The notes beneath the pieces are model-generated. The model saw nothing but the letters and a program-made list of their open reading frames with translations, was not told the origin of the DNA and did no database searches. From contig CM019229.1 in NCBI GenBank assembly GCA_009741485.1, positions 1,414,096-1,478,095 on the forward strand: a stretch of DNA of 64,000 nt, given 5' to 3'. This stretch comes from Malurus cyaneus samueli. Taxonomy: Eukaryota; Chordata; Aves; Passeriformes; Maluridae. This document shows, piece after piece, positions 1 to 12,722 of the stretch. How positions within the stretch are numbered: position 1 is the stretch's first letter; each line of letters starts with the position of its first letter. The translations under genes and the position numbers were made by a program.

Positions 1-889
1 AGTCAGACAACTTGACCATGATCCCCTTCAGCCCGAAAACCCCACATTTTTGTCATGTAAATACAAAAAAAACCATGCTTTTCTCGTCCTATCTGCCTGC
101 CTTCCTTCCCAGGTGCATTTTTTTCACAGGAAAACCCCAGGAAGGCAGCTCTGGACAGCAGCACTGAGCTGAGGAGGGGGCTGGGGGCTGCAGAAAGTTG
201 TCACTGCTGCACACATTTGAGCATCCCTCCAACTGCAGCAATGAGATGTCAGAGCAATCAGAAGGAGCCGGGAAGCCCCGCACAGCAGGGGAAATGGAGC
301 TGTTATCACACGGTTCAGGACTGATGAGAAGGCTTTGGTTTGCACTGTAACAGCCCCTTTCATCCGCAGAGCTCAGAACACTTGAAAATGTTTATAAATA
401 AGCCCCACATCTCTCCAGAGGAGGCTTTATTCCCCTTTTAATGCTGGCCAAGTGCACGGGGAAGATCTGAGCAGCTCAGCAGAGATCTGAGCTCGATGCT
501 GGGCGCAGAGATCCCTCCCCTGCTGCTCTGCTCCTCCGCAAGAGCCAGATCTCTGAGACATCTTGATGCCAGACCCAGGGCTGACAAAAAGGGCATCTCC
601 AGAGGCTTTAACATGGTCCCAGAGCTGGGGATTCCCACTGAATCCTTTGATCTGATGTCTTAATCTCATGGTGCTGCCCGAGCCATTCCCAGGGAGCATT
701 CCCCCTTCCTTTGTGGGGCACAGAAAGGATCCTACAGGGCATCCCAAAACCTCCTGATAACCCAGGTGTGCCAGCACAGCCATGCAGGGATTTTACCTGC
801 CCTGAGAACAGCTGCTCTCATTTCTCAAACCCCAGTCTGCTCCAACAGAAGCATCCCAGAATCCCCTTTAGCTGTCCTGATGTTTAGGG

Positions 890-985
890 TGAGCTGATAA
901 CACCAGGCTGTGGGTTTGATTGCTGTATGGGCCACTTGCCCAAGAGTTGGACCTGATGATCCTCGTGGGTTCCTTCCCACTCAGG
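890..985 (+). mobile_element. Probable tRNA-derived SINE relic with CR1-like tail
   Basis: A B-box-like ggtttgattgctgt is followed by gtatgggccacttgc, then the CR1-type end gttggacctgatgatcct and ggttccttcccactcag. The order (tRNA-like part, then CR1 3' end) is that of the songbird SINE described as tRNA-derived with a CR1 tail (from memory). It is old and truncated; it could instead be a CR1 3' end alone. Confidence 0.5.
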
Positions 986-1514
986 ATGAGGAAGTGTGGG
1001 AACAGAGCAGCCCCTGTGGAGGGGCCAGGAGAGGCAGGGAGACAGAGCTGCTGGCCCCTCCCTGGCAGTGTCCCTGTGCCAGCCACAGCAGCCCCAACTC
1101 CTCCTGTTCCCCCTTGTGCAGAGCCCCAACCTGCCCCAGCCCCCCCTGGGCATCCCTGCAGCCGCAGTTCCTGCTGCCCTGGGGAAGGAGGCACTGCCCC
1201 ACGGGCAGGAGGGCTCAGGGGAGCAAGGGACATGTCCTCAAATCCTTTTCAGAGAGGTGGGACTGCACCCCTGCCCTCGCTGCCAGCCCAGGGGCCCAAA
1301 CCCACTCACACAGCCCGGGCTGCGGGCACAGCTCCAGTCCTGGGGACAGCAAGGGACAGAGGCAGCCTGGACCCTCTGAGGGTGTCACCATGCCTGGCAC
1401 CGCAGACACTGCCTGCACACTGCACCCACAGCACCCACAGCCCCCACAGCCTGCACAGCACCCACAGCAGACCCCGCCCCTCACAGCCCCAGCAGCCAGC
1501 AAACCCACACCTCA

Positions 1515-1645
1515 CGCCCTCACAGCCCCTCACAGCCCTCACAGCCCCTCACAGCCCCTCACAGCCCTCACAGCCCCTCACAGCCCCTCACTGCCTCTCA
1601 CAGCCCCTCACAGCGCCCTCACAGCCCTCACAGCCCCCCTCAGCC
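1515..1645. repeat. Short tandem repeat, cacagcccct unit
   Basis: Irregular direct repeats of cctcacagcc / cctcacagcccct (9-13 bases) run through this stretch; they account for the Pro/His/Ser-rich open frames in two forward frames. Confidence 0.8.
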
Positions 1646-1921
1646 TTCATGGCCCCACAGTGCACCCACAGTCCCCAGGGTGACCCTGGGGACCCCCAGG
1701 GCCTCATGGCAGCCCCTGCACCCCGGATTCTGCGTGCTGGTGTGGCACCAGCAGGAACAGGGGAGCCCGAGGGTGCACATTGCAGCTCTCCAGCACACAA
1801 AGGAAATCACGGAGCTGCTCAGGGTGGAAAAGCCCTCTGAGATCCTCGGATCCAGGGCTCCCCCAGCACTGCCAAGGCCACCCCTGGACCACTTCCCCAG
1901 TGCCACACCCCACATTTTTTA

Positions 1922-2235
1922 ACATCTCCAGGGATGACGACTCCAGCACTGCCCTGGGCAGCTGGGCCAATGCCTCACCACTCTTCCAGGGAAGAAATTT
2001 TCTCAATGTCCAATCTAATAATACCCAGTAATACCCTCATAATATCCAATCTAAACCTCATATCCACCCCCTGAGGCCGTTCCCTCTCCTCCTGTCCCTG
2101 TTCCTGGAGCAAGCCCGACCCGGCTGTCCCCTCCTGTCAGGGAGTTGTGCAGAGCCACAAGGTCCCCCTGATCCCCTTGCTCCAGGCTGAGCCCCTTCCC
2201 CAGCTCCCTCAGCCGCTCCTCACAGGGCTCACATG
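1922..2235 (-). mobile_element. CR1 LINE fragment
   Basis: On the plus strand the order catctccagggatg, actcttccagggaagaaattt, tccaatctaaacct, gaggccgttccct and ctcagccgctcctcac is the reverse complement of a CR1 3' region. It is 5'-truncated, lacks the tail and has diverged considerably. No reverse transcriptase frame remains. Confidence 0.75.
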
Positions 2236-2582
2236 GAAGGATGCTCGGTTTGGAGGGATCAAGAAGGTCCTGCCAGGTACCACCAGCCCAGCCCAGGGTG
2301 TCCTCCCCTGCTGCAGCTCTGGTGGCACACAGAGGGGCTGGCTGTGCCCAGCAGGTCCCAGAAGGAGCTGTCACCTCACTGCATTGTCCTCCCAGCACCA
2401 GGCCTGGGAATTGAGCTCTCCCTATATTTTGGGCCCTTTTCCCTGCCCCCACAGGCCAGTGCCATCGCATGGGTCAAGTGTCCAGACACAGGGGCAGGGA
2501 GCGAGGGCCAGCCAAGGCAGGGCAGAGCTGCAGCGGGCAGAGGCGAGGTCTGGCTGAGACCCTGGGCAGGTCACTCCCAGTC

Positions 2583-2675
2583 AGTGGGGTGTACTGGGGT
2601 TACTGGGGTTTCTCTGTGGGGGGTACTGGGGTTACTGCGTCTGTGGTTACTGGGGTTTCTGGGTCTGTGGGTACA
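2583..2675. repeat. Imperfect repeat of tactggggttactgggg type
   Basis: About five imperfect copies of a 16-24 base unit built from tactggggtt and tctgtggg. Confidence 0.7.
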
Positions 2676-5600
2676 AACAGGGGCTCTCCATGCTGACAGC
2701 CCACCCTGAATGAATCAGGGATGACTGACAGCCCCAGATCAGGGAGACCCCCACACCAGCAGCAGCAGTGCTGGGGAGCCACCCTATAGAGGCTGCACAA
2801 GCCCAAATCTCAGAGCCAAATCCTTTGGGGTGGCCAGGATCTACCTCACAGCTCTGTCCTGTCCCTGCTGCCCAGGAAGGCAGCCCCGGCAGTGGAAACA
2901 GAGCCCAGGAAAGAGAGGAAGCTCAGCCCCGTGTCCTGGAGCCTTTCCTGCCTGCCCCAAGCAGCTCGTCGGCCCCACCAGCCCATGGTCACTCCTCTGC
3001 AGCCCCGTCAGTGCGGCCATCAATGGGGCCATTGTTCGCCCTCGCCCGGCATGAAGGGGGTTTTGTTGATGAGAAAGTCATGCTGACAGTGAGGAGCTCC
3101 TCTGAGCCAAAAATAACCCACGGAGGCCGCGATTGTTCCCTCCCTGTCCCTTATCAGCCACAGTGCTGGCGGAGGGCAGAGCTGCGGCTGGAGCAGATCC
3201 CTGCTAAAAACACACCTTGGAGCTGGAGCAGGGATGGCAGCGGGACTGCACAGGGCAGGAGCACGGCTCTCCATATGTGCAGCCACCGAGGGTGCTGCAG
3301 ACAGGCTCCAGATGGGTGCTCAGGGTGCCGGGATGCCAAAGAGGTGTGCATCCCTTCGCTCTGGGGGATGTTAGGAAAATTAATCCACAAACACCAGAGG
3401 TTGATGTCCAAAAAGGTGATAGAGGAGTCCAAGGGCCCAAAATCTATTTGGATAAAGAGACAGGCCATTTCCATGGGACATTTCCATGGGGTGTCTCAAA
3501 CTGCTAAAGGACGCAGCTTCCTTTTTATCCCAGTTTCCCAGCCACATTTCCCTCCCTGTTTCCCCCTTGCTGAGGGACTTGAGAGGCACAGACTCCCCAA
3601 ATCCCCTAATAGAGACCCCATCTAATGTGCATTCCCCGCACTCCATTTTTTATTCTTTGTGTCTCTGTTCTTTTTCTCTATAACCAGGGATTTAGCACTG
3701 CCTTGGGTGAGGAACAGTCTGTGTCAGTGGGTGGAATTCCTGTGGAATTTATGGTTCTTTCCATTGTTCCTTTCACCTGTCAGTGTCTGGCCTTACTTTC
3801 CAGCAGACCCCACTGTTTGTTTTTAAAGACATCTCCCTCTCACTCCTTTCAGGGATGCACAGCACATTTCTGTGTGGGGGCTCTCCAGTTTCCTTTGGGA
3901 AAGCTGCGGAGGGAAAGGAGCAGAGGGCAGGAATCTGCAGGCACCTCCAGCAAGGAGCCTCCAGAAGGGGTTGGCATCGGCAAAGGGGCTCCCCTGAGCC
4001 CAGCAGTTCGTGTTCTCTGCTCTTTGGGGTGGTTGAGGGCTCCCTGCAGATGGGGAGCACAGCCCGTGGGATCCCAGCCCCACGGCAGGAGCACCCAGCC
4101 ACGCAGGCTGCAGCAGCCACGGGTTTGGTTGACTGTCCCAGACCCTCCAACAAAGTGTTCGTGTCTGCCAAACAGCCCAGATGCTGTTCCTGCTGCCGGG
4201 CTGCAGGGTGGGCACTCAGAGGACACACACCCAAAGCATCCTGTGCCACCTCCTCCGTCCTCCTCACCCTGGGAACCTCTCCACTTCCCAGAGAGTCCCC
4301 TGGCACAAGGTCCAGCATTTCTTGACCACCAGCCCAGCCCCACCCCCAGCCCTCGGCCCTCCTGGCAGCAGGGGTGGGGGGCTGAGGGCCAGCCCTGCTC
4401 CAGCCACAGCCATGCTCCACACCTGGCAGCACGGACAGTGAGGAAGCAGGTGAGCACTGGCTCCAAGCAGGTCCCAGAGGGGCTCCTCACCCCTCTCCAA
4501 GCCCAGGGAGCATCCTACAAACAGTGCACACAACAGCTGTGGCTTCCATCACCTCCCTATGAACCCTTCCCCCTCCTGTTCCCATCTCTTCCTTTCCTTT
4601 ATTTAACTGTTTCTAATCAAAGGCCAAAAGCCTCGGAGCTGCTCTGAGCCCTGGAGGGTGGCAGGGATGGTGCAGGTGAGGGTCTGCCCAGATCCATTCC
4701 CCAGAAGGGCAAGACATGAACCCTTCAGAGCAATCTGGAACAAAAATGTCATCTCCCCCCTTCTCAGGCTTCCATAGGGTCTTCCGGCAGGAAAAGTGTC
4801 CATTCCTTACAGCAGGCCTCATGGGAGCAGCACATCAGAGCCAGTCCCGGCCCCCCTGGACATTCCCAGTCCCCCTCTGCCCATCCCTGACTCCAGACCC
4901 AGCTCCAGGGTCCTGCTCCCTCCCCAGTTGGGATTTCACTGCTGCAGCATTTCGAGGCTCAGGGTGGGGGAACTTTTGCCAAAGCCGCCAGCAGCTTTGG
5001 AAACTCTCCCTGCTGCTTTTCCAAGAGCCTGATTTTGGCTTTCTGGCTCCAACACAGCACTCATTTCTCTGCAGCAGTGAAGATAAACGTCAATAAATCT
5101 TCTGCAGTCATTCCTCAGGGCCAAGAGTGAGCTCAGCCCCGAAGCATTTCAGGATCCTGCAGTTACACCCTGAGCCCCCATCCAGCAAACTCACCCTGCT
5201 CCAGAGCCTCAAACACACAAGAACCTCCTTCAAGGAGGTGCCTGGTCCCTCTGAACTCAATGACCCCTCTGTGCTCAGGGTTAGGCTGGACCAGCCCCTA
5301 GACAAGCAGCCTGTGTGCAGCAGGAAGTGCTGTCAGCACCAGAGCCCCCGTGCAGGGCTGCTCCAGGGGTTCTGCTGCCGCTTTTCCTCACAGCTCCCAC
5401 CACCCCAGGCTTTGCAGCCTCTGGGAGCTGTTTGTTTCCAGGCCAAGGTATACCTGTTCTCCTTTTTATCCCTTTAGCCAGGGCTTGGGCAGTGGGGTGT
5501 CACCCTGTCCTCTTCTGCAGAAATTCCCACCAAATGGCCTCTCCTCTGGAGATGCAAAGACATTTTCCAGCTGGATGGGCAGGCAGAGATGGAGAGAAGC

Positions 5601-6097
5601 CACACTGTGCAGGGTGCAGCAGGCCCAGCTGCTGGACACTTAGCCGCCAGATGTTTTTATCGGGCATTTTTTGTTATCGGGGATTTTTTATTGTCAGGTC
5701 TTTTTCCAACACCTTTCCTGTGCCACAGCACTGTGGTGCGTCCTGCTGGGTTCTCCCTTCTGCTCTTCCCAGCAGGAAGGATTTCCCCTGATACCCAGTG
5801 CAGGCTGCTCTCGTGTCTCAGTCCACGACTGTCAGGCCATGGGGTCACTGCCCTGCCCGGCACGAGCTGTCTGCTCCATGGAATCCCTTGCGGGGAGCAG
5901 GGAGGGGCTCAGCTCAGCTCCTCAGCAGGGCTGGGGCAGGCAGGACCCCACTGAGGCTCGAAGGGAAAGGAATGGAGCCATTGTTGGGCTGAGCCAGCAC
6001 GGAAGGGAGGCTGGAGCTGGGAATGGAGTCATGGATCTGCAGCAACTGGGAGCAGTCCTGATCCCCTCCTGGATGTACAGAGGTTGGATTTGGTCCC

Positions 6098-6842
6098 TGT
6101 CTCAGGTTCCATGGAAGGTGTAACCAAAAGTCTGTATTCTATCACCATCTCCATGAGCTGTTAAACCAGGTGGGGCAGAGTTCTTTATCCTCAGCATGAC
6201 CCAGCCCTGGTAACACCCTCAGGGGCCATCTCTGTTCATGGGCCATCGAGGGCTCTGGGAATGACCCCGGAATTCCATCATACCATTGGGAGATGTCCCA
6301 CCCAGAGAGAAGGAGCTGCACATCCCTACTGGCACATAAATGAGGCTCTGGAACACTGGGACACTTCTGCCACTGCATTCCCAGAGGAGAGGAGCTCCAG
6401 AACCACCCCTGGACCTCCAGAGATGGACTGGACCTGTCTGCAGGATCAGCGCTTGGATGAGAGCACATCCATCACTGCAACGGGGCTGCAGCACCATTGA
6501 ACATTGAACATTGAACAGAGCACATCCATCACTGCAACGGGGCTGCAGCACCATTGAACATTGAACATTGAACAGAGCACATCCATCACTGCAACGGGGC
6601 TGCAGCACCATTGAACATTGAACATTGAACAGAGCACATCCATCACTGCAACGGGGCTGCAGCCACCACCCTGCCCAACAAGGTGTCAGGCTGGATTCTG
6701 ACTCTGGCAGTTTAAGCTGTAGTTTCTGTATTATTGCCTTTACTGTAATTTTTCCTATTAAATTGTAGTTCTGACTTAGATTCCCTCTCAATGTATTTCT
6801 GTGGGGTAATTACCTCACTGGTTTGTTTCTCAAACTAACACA
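6098..6842 (+). mobile_element. Probable solo LTR (endogenous retrovirus-like)
   Basis: The element starts TGTCTCAG and ends CTAACACA (inverted ends match at six of eight positions, with TG...CA tips). It is flanked by gtccc at 6093-6097 and gttcc at 6843-6847, a five-base target duplication with one change. Inside, acataaatg near 6335 is TATA-like and ATTAAA at 6757-6762 is a poly(A)-like signal with T/G-rich sequence after it, so the order U3-R-U5 reads on the plus strand. No gag, pol or env frame is present on either side, so this is a recombined solo LTR. The family is not identified. It carries an internal 57-bp minisatellite. Confidence 0.65.
6460..6663. repeat. 57-bp minisatellite inside the LTR (about 3.6 copies)
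   Basis: Three full units begin at 6460, 6517 and 6574 and a partial unit begins at 6631. Each begins agagcacatccatcactgca, and the full units end with three attgaac steps (a 7-base sub-repeat). Units are identical as far as I can read. Because 57 is a multiple of three, one minus frame gives a repeated peptide; this is not a gene. Confidence 0.93.
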
Positions 6843-7675
6843 GTTCCCATATCCAGGGGGGAGAAGCTGTTATTGTGCATCTCCAGGCTCTCATCCAGCC
6901 TAGAGGCAGCAAATATTGCTCTGTTTCACACACATTGAGGCCAAATTTTGCTGGCCAGGGTCAGTGACAGTCAACCCCTGGAGCAGAGCCCCTTCCCCTC
7001 ACAGGGGGACCATGTCCCTGCTTCATCCAGCACTTTTACATCTCCAATTCCCCTCCTTCCCTCCTCTTTTCCTGGGGGAGCAGGAGCTGTCTCTGACCTG
7101 CCATGAGCTGCAGGGTCTGCAGAGCCACAGCATCATTCCCCACATCAATTTCGGTCTGTTCAGCCTTATTGTAGAGTGACCTTTGCTGAACAATGTGATC
7201 TTGCAGAGTAGCAATGAAAACAGACTGTTTCCAACCATCCTGGAAGGCTCTGGCAGAGTCCTTATCAGAAAATGAGGGTGGAAATTCCTCAGCATCCAGA
7301 GCCAGTGCCAGGTCGTGGCTCTTATCTTCTGCAGTTGGTGCAGGAGAAGGGAACATCCAGTGTGTTCAGGAGAAACACAGAATTAATTGTCCTGGAGCTG
7401 GGATGGAGCCCAAAGAAATCGAGGGTAATTGTTTTTTCCATCCTCTGAGTTTCTGATGTTCAAAATGTCTCATTGTTCTTTGAAGTTGTTCTGCTCCACT
7501 TCCAATACAGGCTCACAACAAACACAGGCACCTCTTTGAATTTTAACTGTTAAAAGCTTTCACCTTGTGAAGGAAGGTGAAGGAAAGCTGAGGGGTCTTC
7601 CACTAAAAGAGACTGTGAACAACTTTTCTGAACGAGTTCATTCCTCCCCAGGACCCCCAGAAAATCTGTTCTATT
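6843..7675. other. Unclassified gene-free DNA
   Basis: Moderate GC content and no recognisable gene or repeat. Open frames are short and in unrelated frames. Confidence 0.5.
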
Positions 7676-8290
7676 TCACAGAATCACAGAATCCCAGAAT
7701 CCCAGAATCACAGAATCACAGAATCACAGAATCACAGAATCACAGAATGGTTTGGGTTGGGAGAGACCTTAAATCCCATCCAGTGCCACCTCTGCCATGG
7801 GCAGGGACACCTCCCACTGTCCCAGGCTGCTCCCAGCCCCAATGTCCAGCCTGGCCTTGGGCACTGCCAGGGATCCAGGGGCAGCCACAGCTTCTCTGGG
7901 CACCCTGTGCCAGGGCCTCCCCACCCTCCCAGGGAACAATTCCTTCCCAATATCCCATCCATCCCTGCCCTCTGGCAGTGGGAAGCCATTCCCTGTGTCC
8001 TGTCCCTCCATCCCTTGTCCCCAGTCCCTCTCCAACTCTTCTGGAGTCCCTTTAGGCCTGGAAGGGGCTCTGAGCTCTCCCTGGAGCCTTCTCCTCTCCA
8101 GGTGAGCACCCCCAGCTCTCCCAGCCTGGCTCCAGAGCAGAGAGGCTCCAGCCCTCAGAGCATCTCCATGGTCTCTCCTGGGCTCTCTCCAGCAGCTCCA
8201 GTCTTCCCTATGCCAGATCTCAGGGCTGGGGCAGCTCTGCAGGTGGGGTCTCACCTGAGGGGGCCAAGACACATCCCTCTCCCCCTGCAG
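7676..8290 (-). mobile_element. CR1 LINE 3' end, copy A (with expanded tail)
   Basis: The tail is an array of acagaatc/ccagaatc octamers (7676-7746), followed by atggtttgggttggg and the standard CR1 order (gccatgggcagggacacctc, ccaggggcagccacagcttc, ggcagtgggaagccatt, ctttaggcctgg, ggtggggtctcacc). The element lies on the minus strand, is 5'-truncated near 8290 and has no open frame. One breakpoint of the 6.87-kb duplication maps inside it at about 7966-7983. Confidence 0.9.
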
Positions 8291-9100
8291 TAAATCCCAT
8301 TTTCAGTCCAGGGTGCACTGACACCACTGAGGACCAGTTTGCCACCCAAATGTTGCTTTTCCCAAGGGTGCCCTTACCCCAGGGACCCAACCTGAGCCAT
8401 CCCAGCAAGGTGGGACAGGGCAGGCAGGATTGATCCTCCTCCTCCTGCCTCCCAGGAGCACAGGGAGATCCAGCCCAGAGCAATGCCACGGGGCACAGGG
8501 GCCCTGTCCCCAACTCTGGATTGTCCCTGTCCCTCCCAGGGGCACTGTGGGGGCACAATCAACCCTGCCTGGTGCAGGAGCAGGGCCAGTCCAGCTCCCA
8601 CAGCCCCAGCAGCTGGGGCCATGTGCTTTCCATCCCTTTCATCCCTGGGATCTGACACAGTGCCTGGAACGGGGCTGCTCCTCCCCTGAAAACACGGGCA
8701 GCCTTCATCTGCTCCCTGCATGTGCACAAAGGCATGTGCTGCTTGCAGATTCCCTTGGAAAACTGCTGGAAGCTGGGCAACTGCAGGGAATTGTCCCACA
8801 AGGTCCCAGCCTCAAAGAGACCCAAACTGCAGGGCTGTGTCCAGCCCTGTCCCCTGCGAGTGCTGGGTCAGCTTCAGAGGGTGCTGGGCAGCCTTGTCCT
8901 GGCCCCTTGCCCAAGCCTGGCTCTGTGCCCAGCTGGGCCTGGCTGAAGAGCTGGAGGTTGTACCTTTTGGGAAGTGCTGCAAAGGGATCTTCAAGGACCA
9001 AAAAGGTTAAAAAGAACCCCCAGGAGCCTGGTCAGAGCCTCTGAGCAGATGGCAGGTCCTTCCTGGGCAGCAGCAGCTCTATGGTCAGTGATTGAATCTG

Positions 9101-9500
9101 GCCACACAGAATCCCAGAATCATTCGGGTTGGGAAAGATCTCCCAGCCCATCCAGACTGAGCTGTGCCCAATCCCCACCTCATCCCCAGCCCAGAGCACT
9201 GAGTGCCACCTCCAGGAATTCCTTGGACACCTCCAGGGATGGGCACTCCAAACCTCCCTGGGCAGCCCCTGTCAATTCTGACCATTCTTTCCATGGAAAA
9301 ATTCCTCCTGATCTCCCCCCTGCCCATCCCCTGGCCCAGCCTGAGGCCGTTCCCTCTCCTGTCCCTGTTCCCTGGAGCAGAGCCCGACCCCCCGGCTGCC
9401 CCTTCCTGTCAGGGAGTTGTGCAGAGCCACAAGGTCCCCTGATCCCCTTTGCTCCAGGCTGAGCCCCTTTCCCAGACCCCTCAGCCGTTCCTCATGGATA
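9101..9500 (-). mobile_element. CR1 LINE fragment, different subfamily (duplication copy 1)
   Basis: It begins with cacagaatcccagaatcatt and continues with gggttgggaaagatctccca, accattctttccatggaaaa and gaggccgttccctctcc to cctcagccgttcctcatgg. This is the reverse complement of a CR1 3' end of a subfamily other than the 7676 copy, and is like the fragment at 1922. Confidence 0.8.
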
Positions 9501-12162
9501 TACCCCACAGACCCTTCAGTCCAACCCTGTCCCACTCGCCCCACCTGTGCCTGGATGGTGACGCTCAGCTCAGCCTTTTCCTGTAAATTCCCTTTCCAGA
9601 GTCTGATCCAATCCTTGGGGCAGGTGGGGAATCATATCCAAGGGCCAGTCCTTGGCTTCCCACCAGGTCCCACCCCCTGAAGGGTTCCTGCCAAGCAGAG
9701 GCCCCCTGGTCGGCCCTGAGCCTGCAGGTACAGCCTGCAAACAGCTGTTGGCCAGATGTGCTGCAGGCAGGGAAAGGCTCCCAGCCTGCCAGGGTTGCTC
9801 TGGTGACACCAAACACAAATCTCACCTCCACAGGCTTCGAGTCTTGCCGTCAGCACAGCATGAGACAGCAACGGTGTGGAATCCCCACACTGCAGAAACC
9901 CCCTGGAAGCAGCAGTCTGGCTCAGATCCGCAGGAAGAAAATGCCAAGGAAGTGAACAGGCTGGGAACAGCTAGTAGGAACAGCTCTGGGACAGACCCAT
10001 GGAGTGCAGCAGAGATGGGAGAGAGGACAGAGGTGGCAGCAGCAGCCGGTGGAAGGTGGAGGAGGGAGCAGAGGGACAATTGAAGGAGCAGATGGTCGCT
10101 AGAGGTGGGCTCTGGTGTCCCTGGGCCAGTGGCAATGGCTCTGGAGCTGCACAGCACCAGCACTGCCATGTCCTGCTGTTCCCTGGAGTTTGGAATCTCT
10201 GGGATCTGCCCTTGAGCAGCTGCATTTCCATCAGAGCAGCCAGGTCAGCACAAGGCACCTCCTGTGGCCCCAGCACTGCCTCCTGCCCCAGCAGCACCGG
10301 CTCCTGTGGGGAGGGGCCCCCCAGCAGCTCCCCCTGAGCACAGGGCCCTGGGGGGACACCGGGGCGTCCTCTTGCATGAGCTGGGCCAGCACATGGCACA
10401 GCCATTCCCACGGAGCTGCCCACAAGGTGCTGGCAGTGCCTGGAGCAGGGACCAGGGTCCCCCCACCCCTGCTCCAGCCTCGGGGCTGCCTCAGGCTCTC
10501 GGTGCTTTCAGCTGGCAAAGCCTCAGCCCCTTTTCTTCCACGTTCTCCCTCAGTCAGGGACCTGGCCTGCCAAATCCCAGCGCATCCAGCAAACCCTGGG
10601 TCAGGATGGACGCACCGGGACGCTGTGTCCCTGTGGGCTATTAGCAGGTGCTGGAGCTGGGAATAGCACAAGAGTTCTGACCTTGGCCTCAGCCCCTGCC
10701 CTCCCTCCCTGCCAGGCACCTCCCCAGTCCAGAGCCCGTGTTTCAAGGAGAAACAGCACCCAGTCCATGCTTTCCATTCAAGGATGGTCAAGAGTTGGCC
10801 TTGGAATCACTTGGAGCTGCTGGATCCTCCCTGGGAGCCCTGGCAGTGCCCCCCTGCAGCCCCCCAATCTTCCAGGTTCTCCCCAGCTTCCCAGGGCAGT
10901 TTGCAGTCATTTCCTTATGGTATCAGATCATATTCAACCCCATATCTACTCGTTTCCTCAAAATGATCCATCACATCAGTTCCATGTCTCCTCTGGCTTC
11001 CACCTCCCCCCTCAGAAGTTCAGCTTCCTGCTGCTCCAAGTCCTCTCCTCAGGGGTTCGTTGAAGATCTGCAGGTCAAGGGACAGCCCAGTGTCCTGTCC
11101 CAGCCTGGCCATGTGGCACAGGCAGGGCAGTGGTGACACTGAATCCCCATGAACCTGTGCCGTGTCACTCTTGACTCATCCACGGTGCCACCAGGCAGGA
11201 CCCGGCCAGGCTGGCACTCCCTGCCCCACCCAGCCTGGGTGACACCAGCTCCACCTCACACCCATTCTGACCTGGGCTTTGTCCATCTCTAGAGGAGCCA
11301 CGCCAAGGTCAAAGGACAAAGAGGATTCGGACATTTGGAGCGGTGTCACCTCCGTGGTGTCCAGGAGGAGCCTTGTCACCTGGGGACAGGGTGAGAGGCA
11401 CCCAGCAGGTTCAGCCCTTTTCTTTCCACATTCCCAGCCCTTTCCCCGTCCCTGCTGTTCCTATACCCAGGCACCAGCCCCTGGTGCAGCCCCATGGGGC
11501 AGAAATGGTCCTGGGCTGCTGAAATGGAGCGTGCACAGCAAAGGCAGGAGTGACGCAGGCAGGGAAGGGAGCAAATCAGCAACTGAGAAGATTTCTAGGA
11601 AACACTCTGCCACAGTCTGGACACAATCCCAAAGCTGGAACTGGTCCCAGGAGCACCAAGGCTGTCTCAGAAAGGTCAGGGCAGGAATGGAGGGCAGGGG
11701 AGCCACGTCCTGGCACCAGCTGGGCTGGCACAGGTGGCCGGTCCCCTCCTGCCTGCTCTGGGGTCACCCTCAGGAGGGGCAGCTCTGCTGAGAGCAGAAC
11801 TCCCTCCCCAGCTGGTTTTCCTGCCCCTTGTTGAGAAACGCAACTCAGAGAGGTGAAATGACCTCAAGCTGCTCCTTCAGGTCTGCCCTGACCCCTCTGG
11901 TCTCCTGCCACACAAACCCCAGGGGCAGCTCCAACCCTCGGCCATGCTCCTTGACCCTCCCAGGAGCTTGGCTGGAGGACAAGGCAGGGGTGACCTGCCC
12001 TGAACCAGCTCAGGGAGGGTGTGCTGGAGCCATGGCCACAGTGAGACCTCAGGGTTGGAGCAACTCAGGCTGGAGAACTCCCCAGCGCTCACCCCAGCGC
12101 ACCAGGAAAGGCTCCAGAGAAGGTGGGAAGCCCCTGGTGGCTCCCATGGAGCAGGATGGTGG

Positions 12163-12369
12163 CCCAGCCCCCAGCACAGCCCCCAGGCAGGTCTGTCCTT
12201 GGCCTTCACCTCCCCCAGGAGTTCAAACCCCCATGACAGTGCATCACACTGCACACCTTGGTGGCCCAGGACAAAGCCATGACTTCACGCTGCCTCCCAG
12301 CATTTCTGGGCATTCTCCCAGCATTTGGAGGTTTGTCCATTCCTGCCCAGGTAGTGGGTCCCCAGTCAC
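12163..12369 (+). repeat. Inverted repeat, left arm (copy 1)
   Basis: This is about 207 bases, from cagcccccagcacagccccc to gtgggtccccagtcac. Its reverse complement occurs at 13406-13618 with modest divergence (for example ttcaaacccccatgacagtg against tccaaacccccgtgacagtg). The arms are separated by about 1.04 kb and could fold into a hairpin. The repeat family is not identified. Confidence 0.85.
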
Positions 12370-12661
12370 ATTTTTTTAGCAGCAGGTGGTGGAGAAGGAG
12401 GCACTGAAACCCTCAAAATGAAATGAAGGCAGCCCCTGCGGAAGACTCAGGAATTTGGTGCTTTGTGGGGCTACACATGTCTTTGGATGGACAGAGGAAC
12501 AGGGCTTGTCCTCAACAACTCTGACCATGGCCTGTGCTCTCCGTAAACCCTGCTGAACTGCCCCCCATCCCATGGGAAGGGGAGAGGATGAGCTGGGATG
12601 GGATGGAGAGCAGGAGGGACCAGCATGGTGAGACCAAGGCCCCATCACCCTGTGGGTGGTG

Positions 12662-12722
12662 CCATCCCATCCCATCCCATCCCATCCCATCCCATCCCAT
12701 CCCATCCCATCCCATCCCATCC
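12662..12722. repeat. (CCCAT)n microsatellite, pure
   Basis: Twelve uninterrupted five-base units. Because five is not a multiple of three it opens all forward frames (SHPIP repeats). Confidence 0.95.

Larger units (their letters stand above)
1..6097. other. Gene-free DNA downstream of RGS3
   Basis: I see no conserved coding frame, RNA gene or CpG island in this stretch. Open frames here are short or arise from C/G-rich composition. It contains a SINE-like relic, a short (cctcacagc)-type repeat, one CR1 fragment and a gtactggggtt-type repeat, listed separately. The remaining sequence is unclassified. Confidence 0.6.

Noticed and set aside
890..985. Functional tRNA gene
   Set aside because: Only a B-box-like part is present, without a full cloverleaf, and it is fused to a CR1-type tail.
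920..1840. 306-codon plus-strand frame
   Set aside because: It begins in a SINE/CR1-like relic and continues through a cctcacagc repeat; composition artefact.
3625..4647. 340-codon plus-strand frame in gene-free DNA
   Set aside because: Pro/Ser/Gln-rich composition typical of random GC-rich sequence; no family recognised, and competing open frames on the other strand.
6219..6791. 190-codon minus-strand frame with CALFNVQCSMVLQPRC repeats
   Set aside because: Antisense translation of the 57-bp minisatellite inside the LTR.
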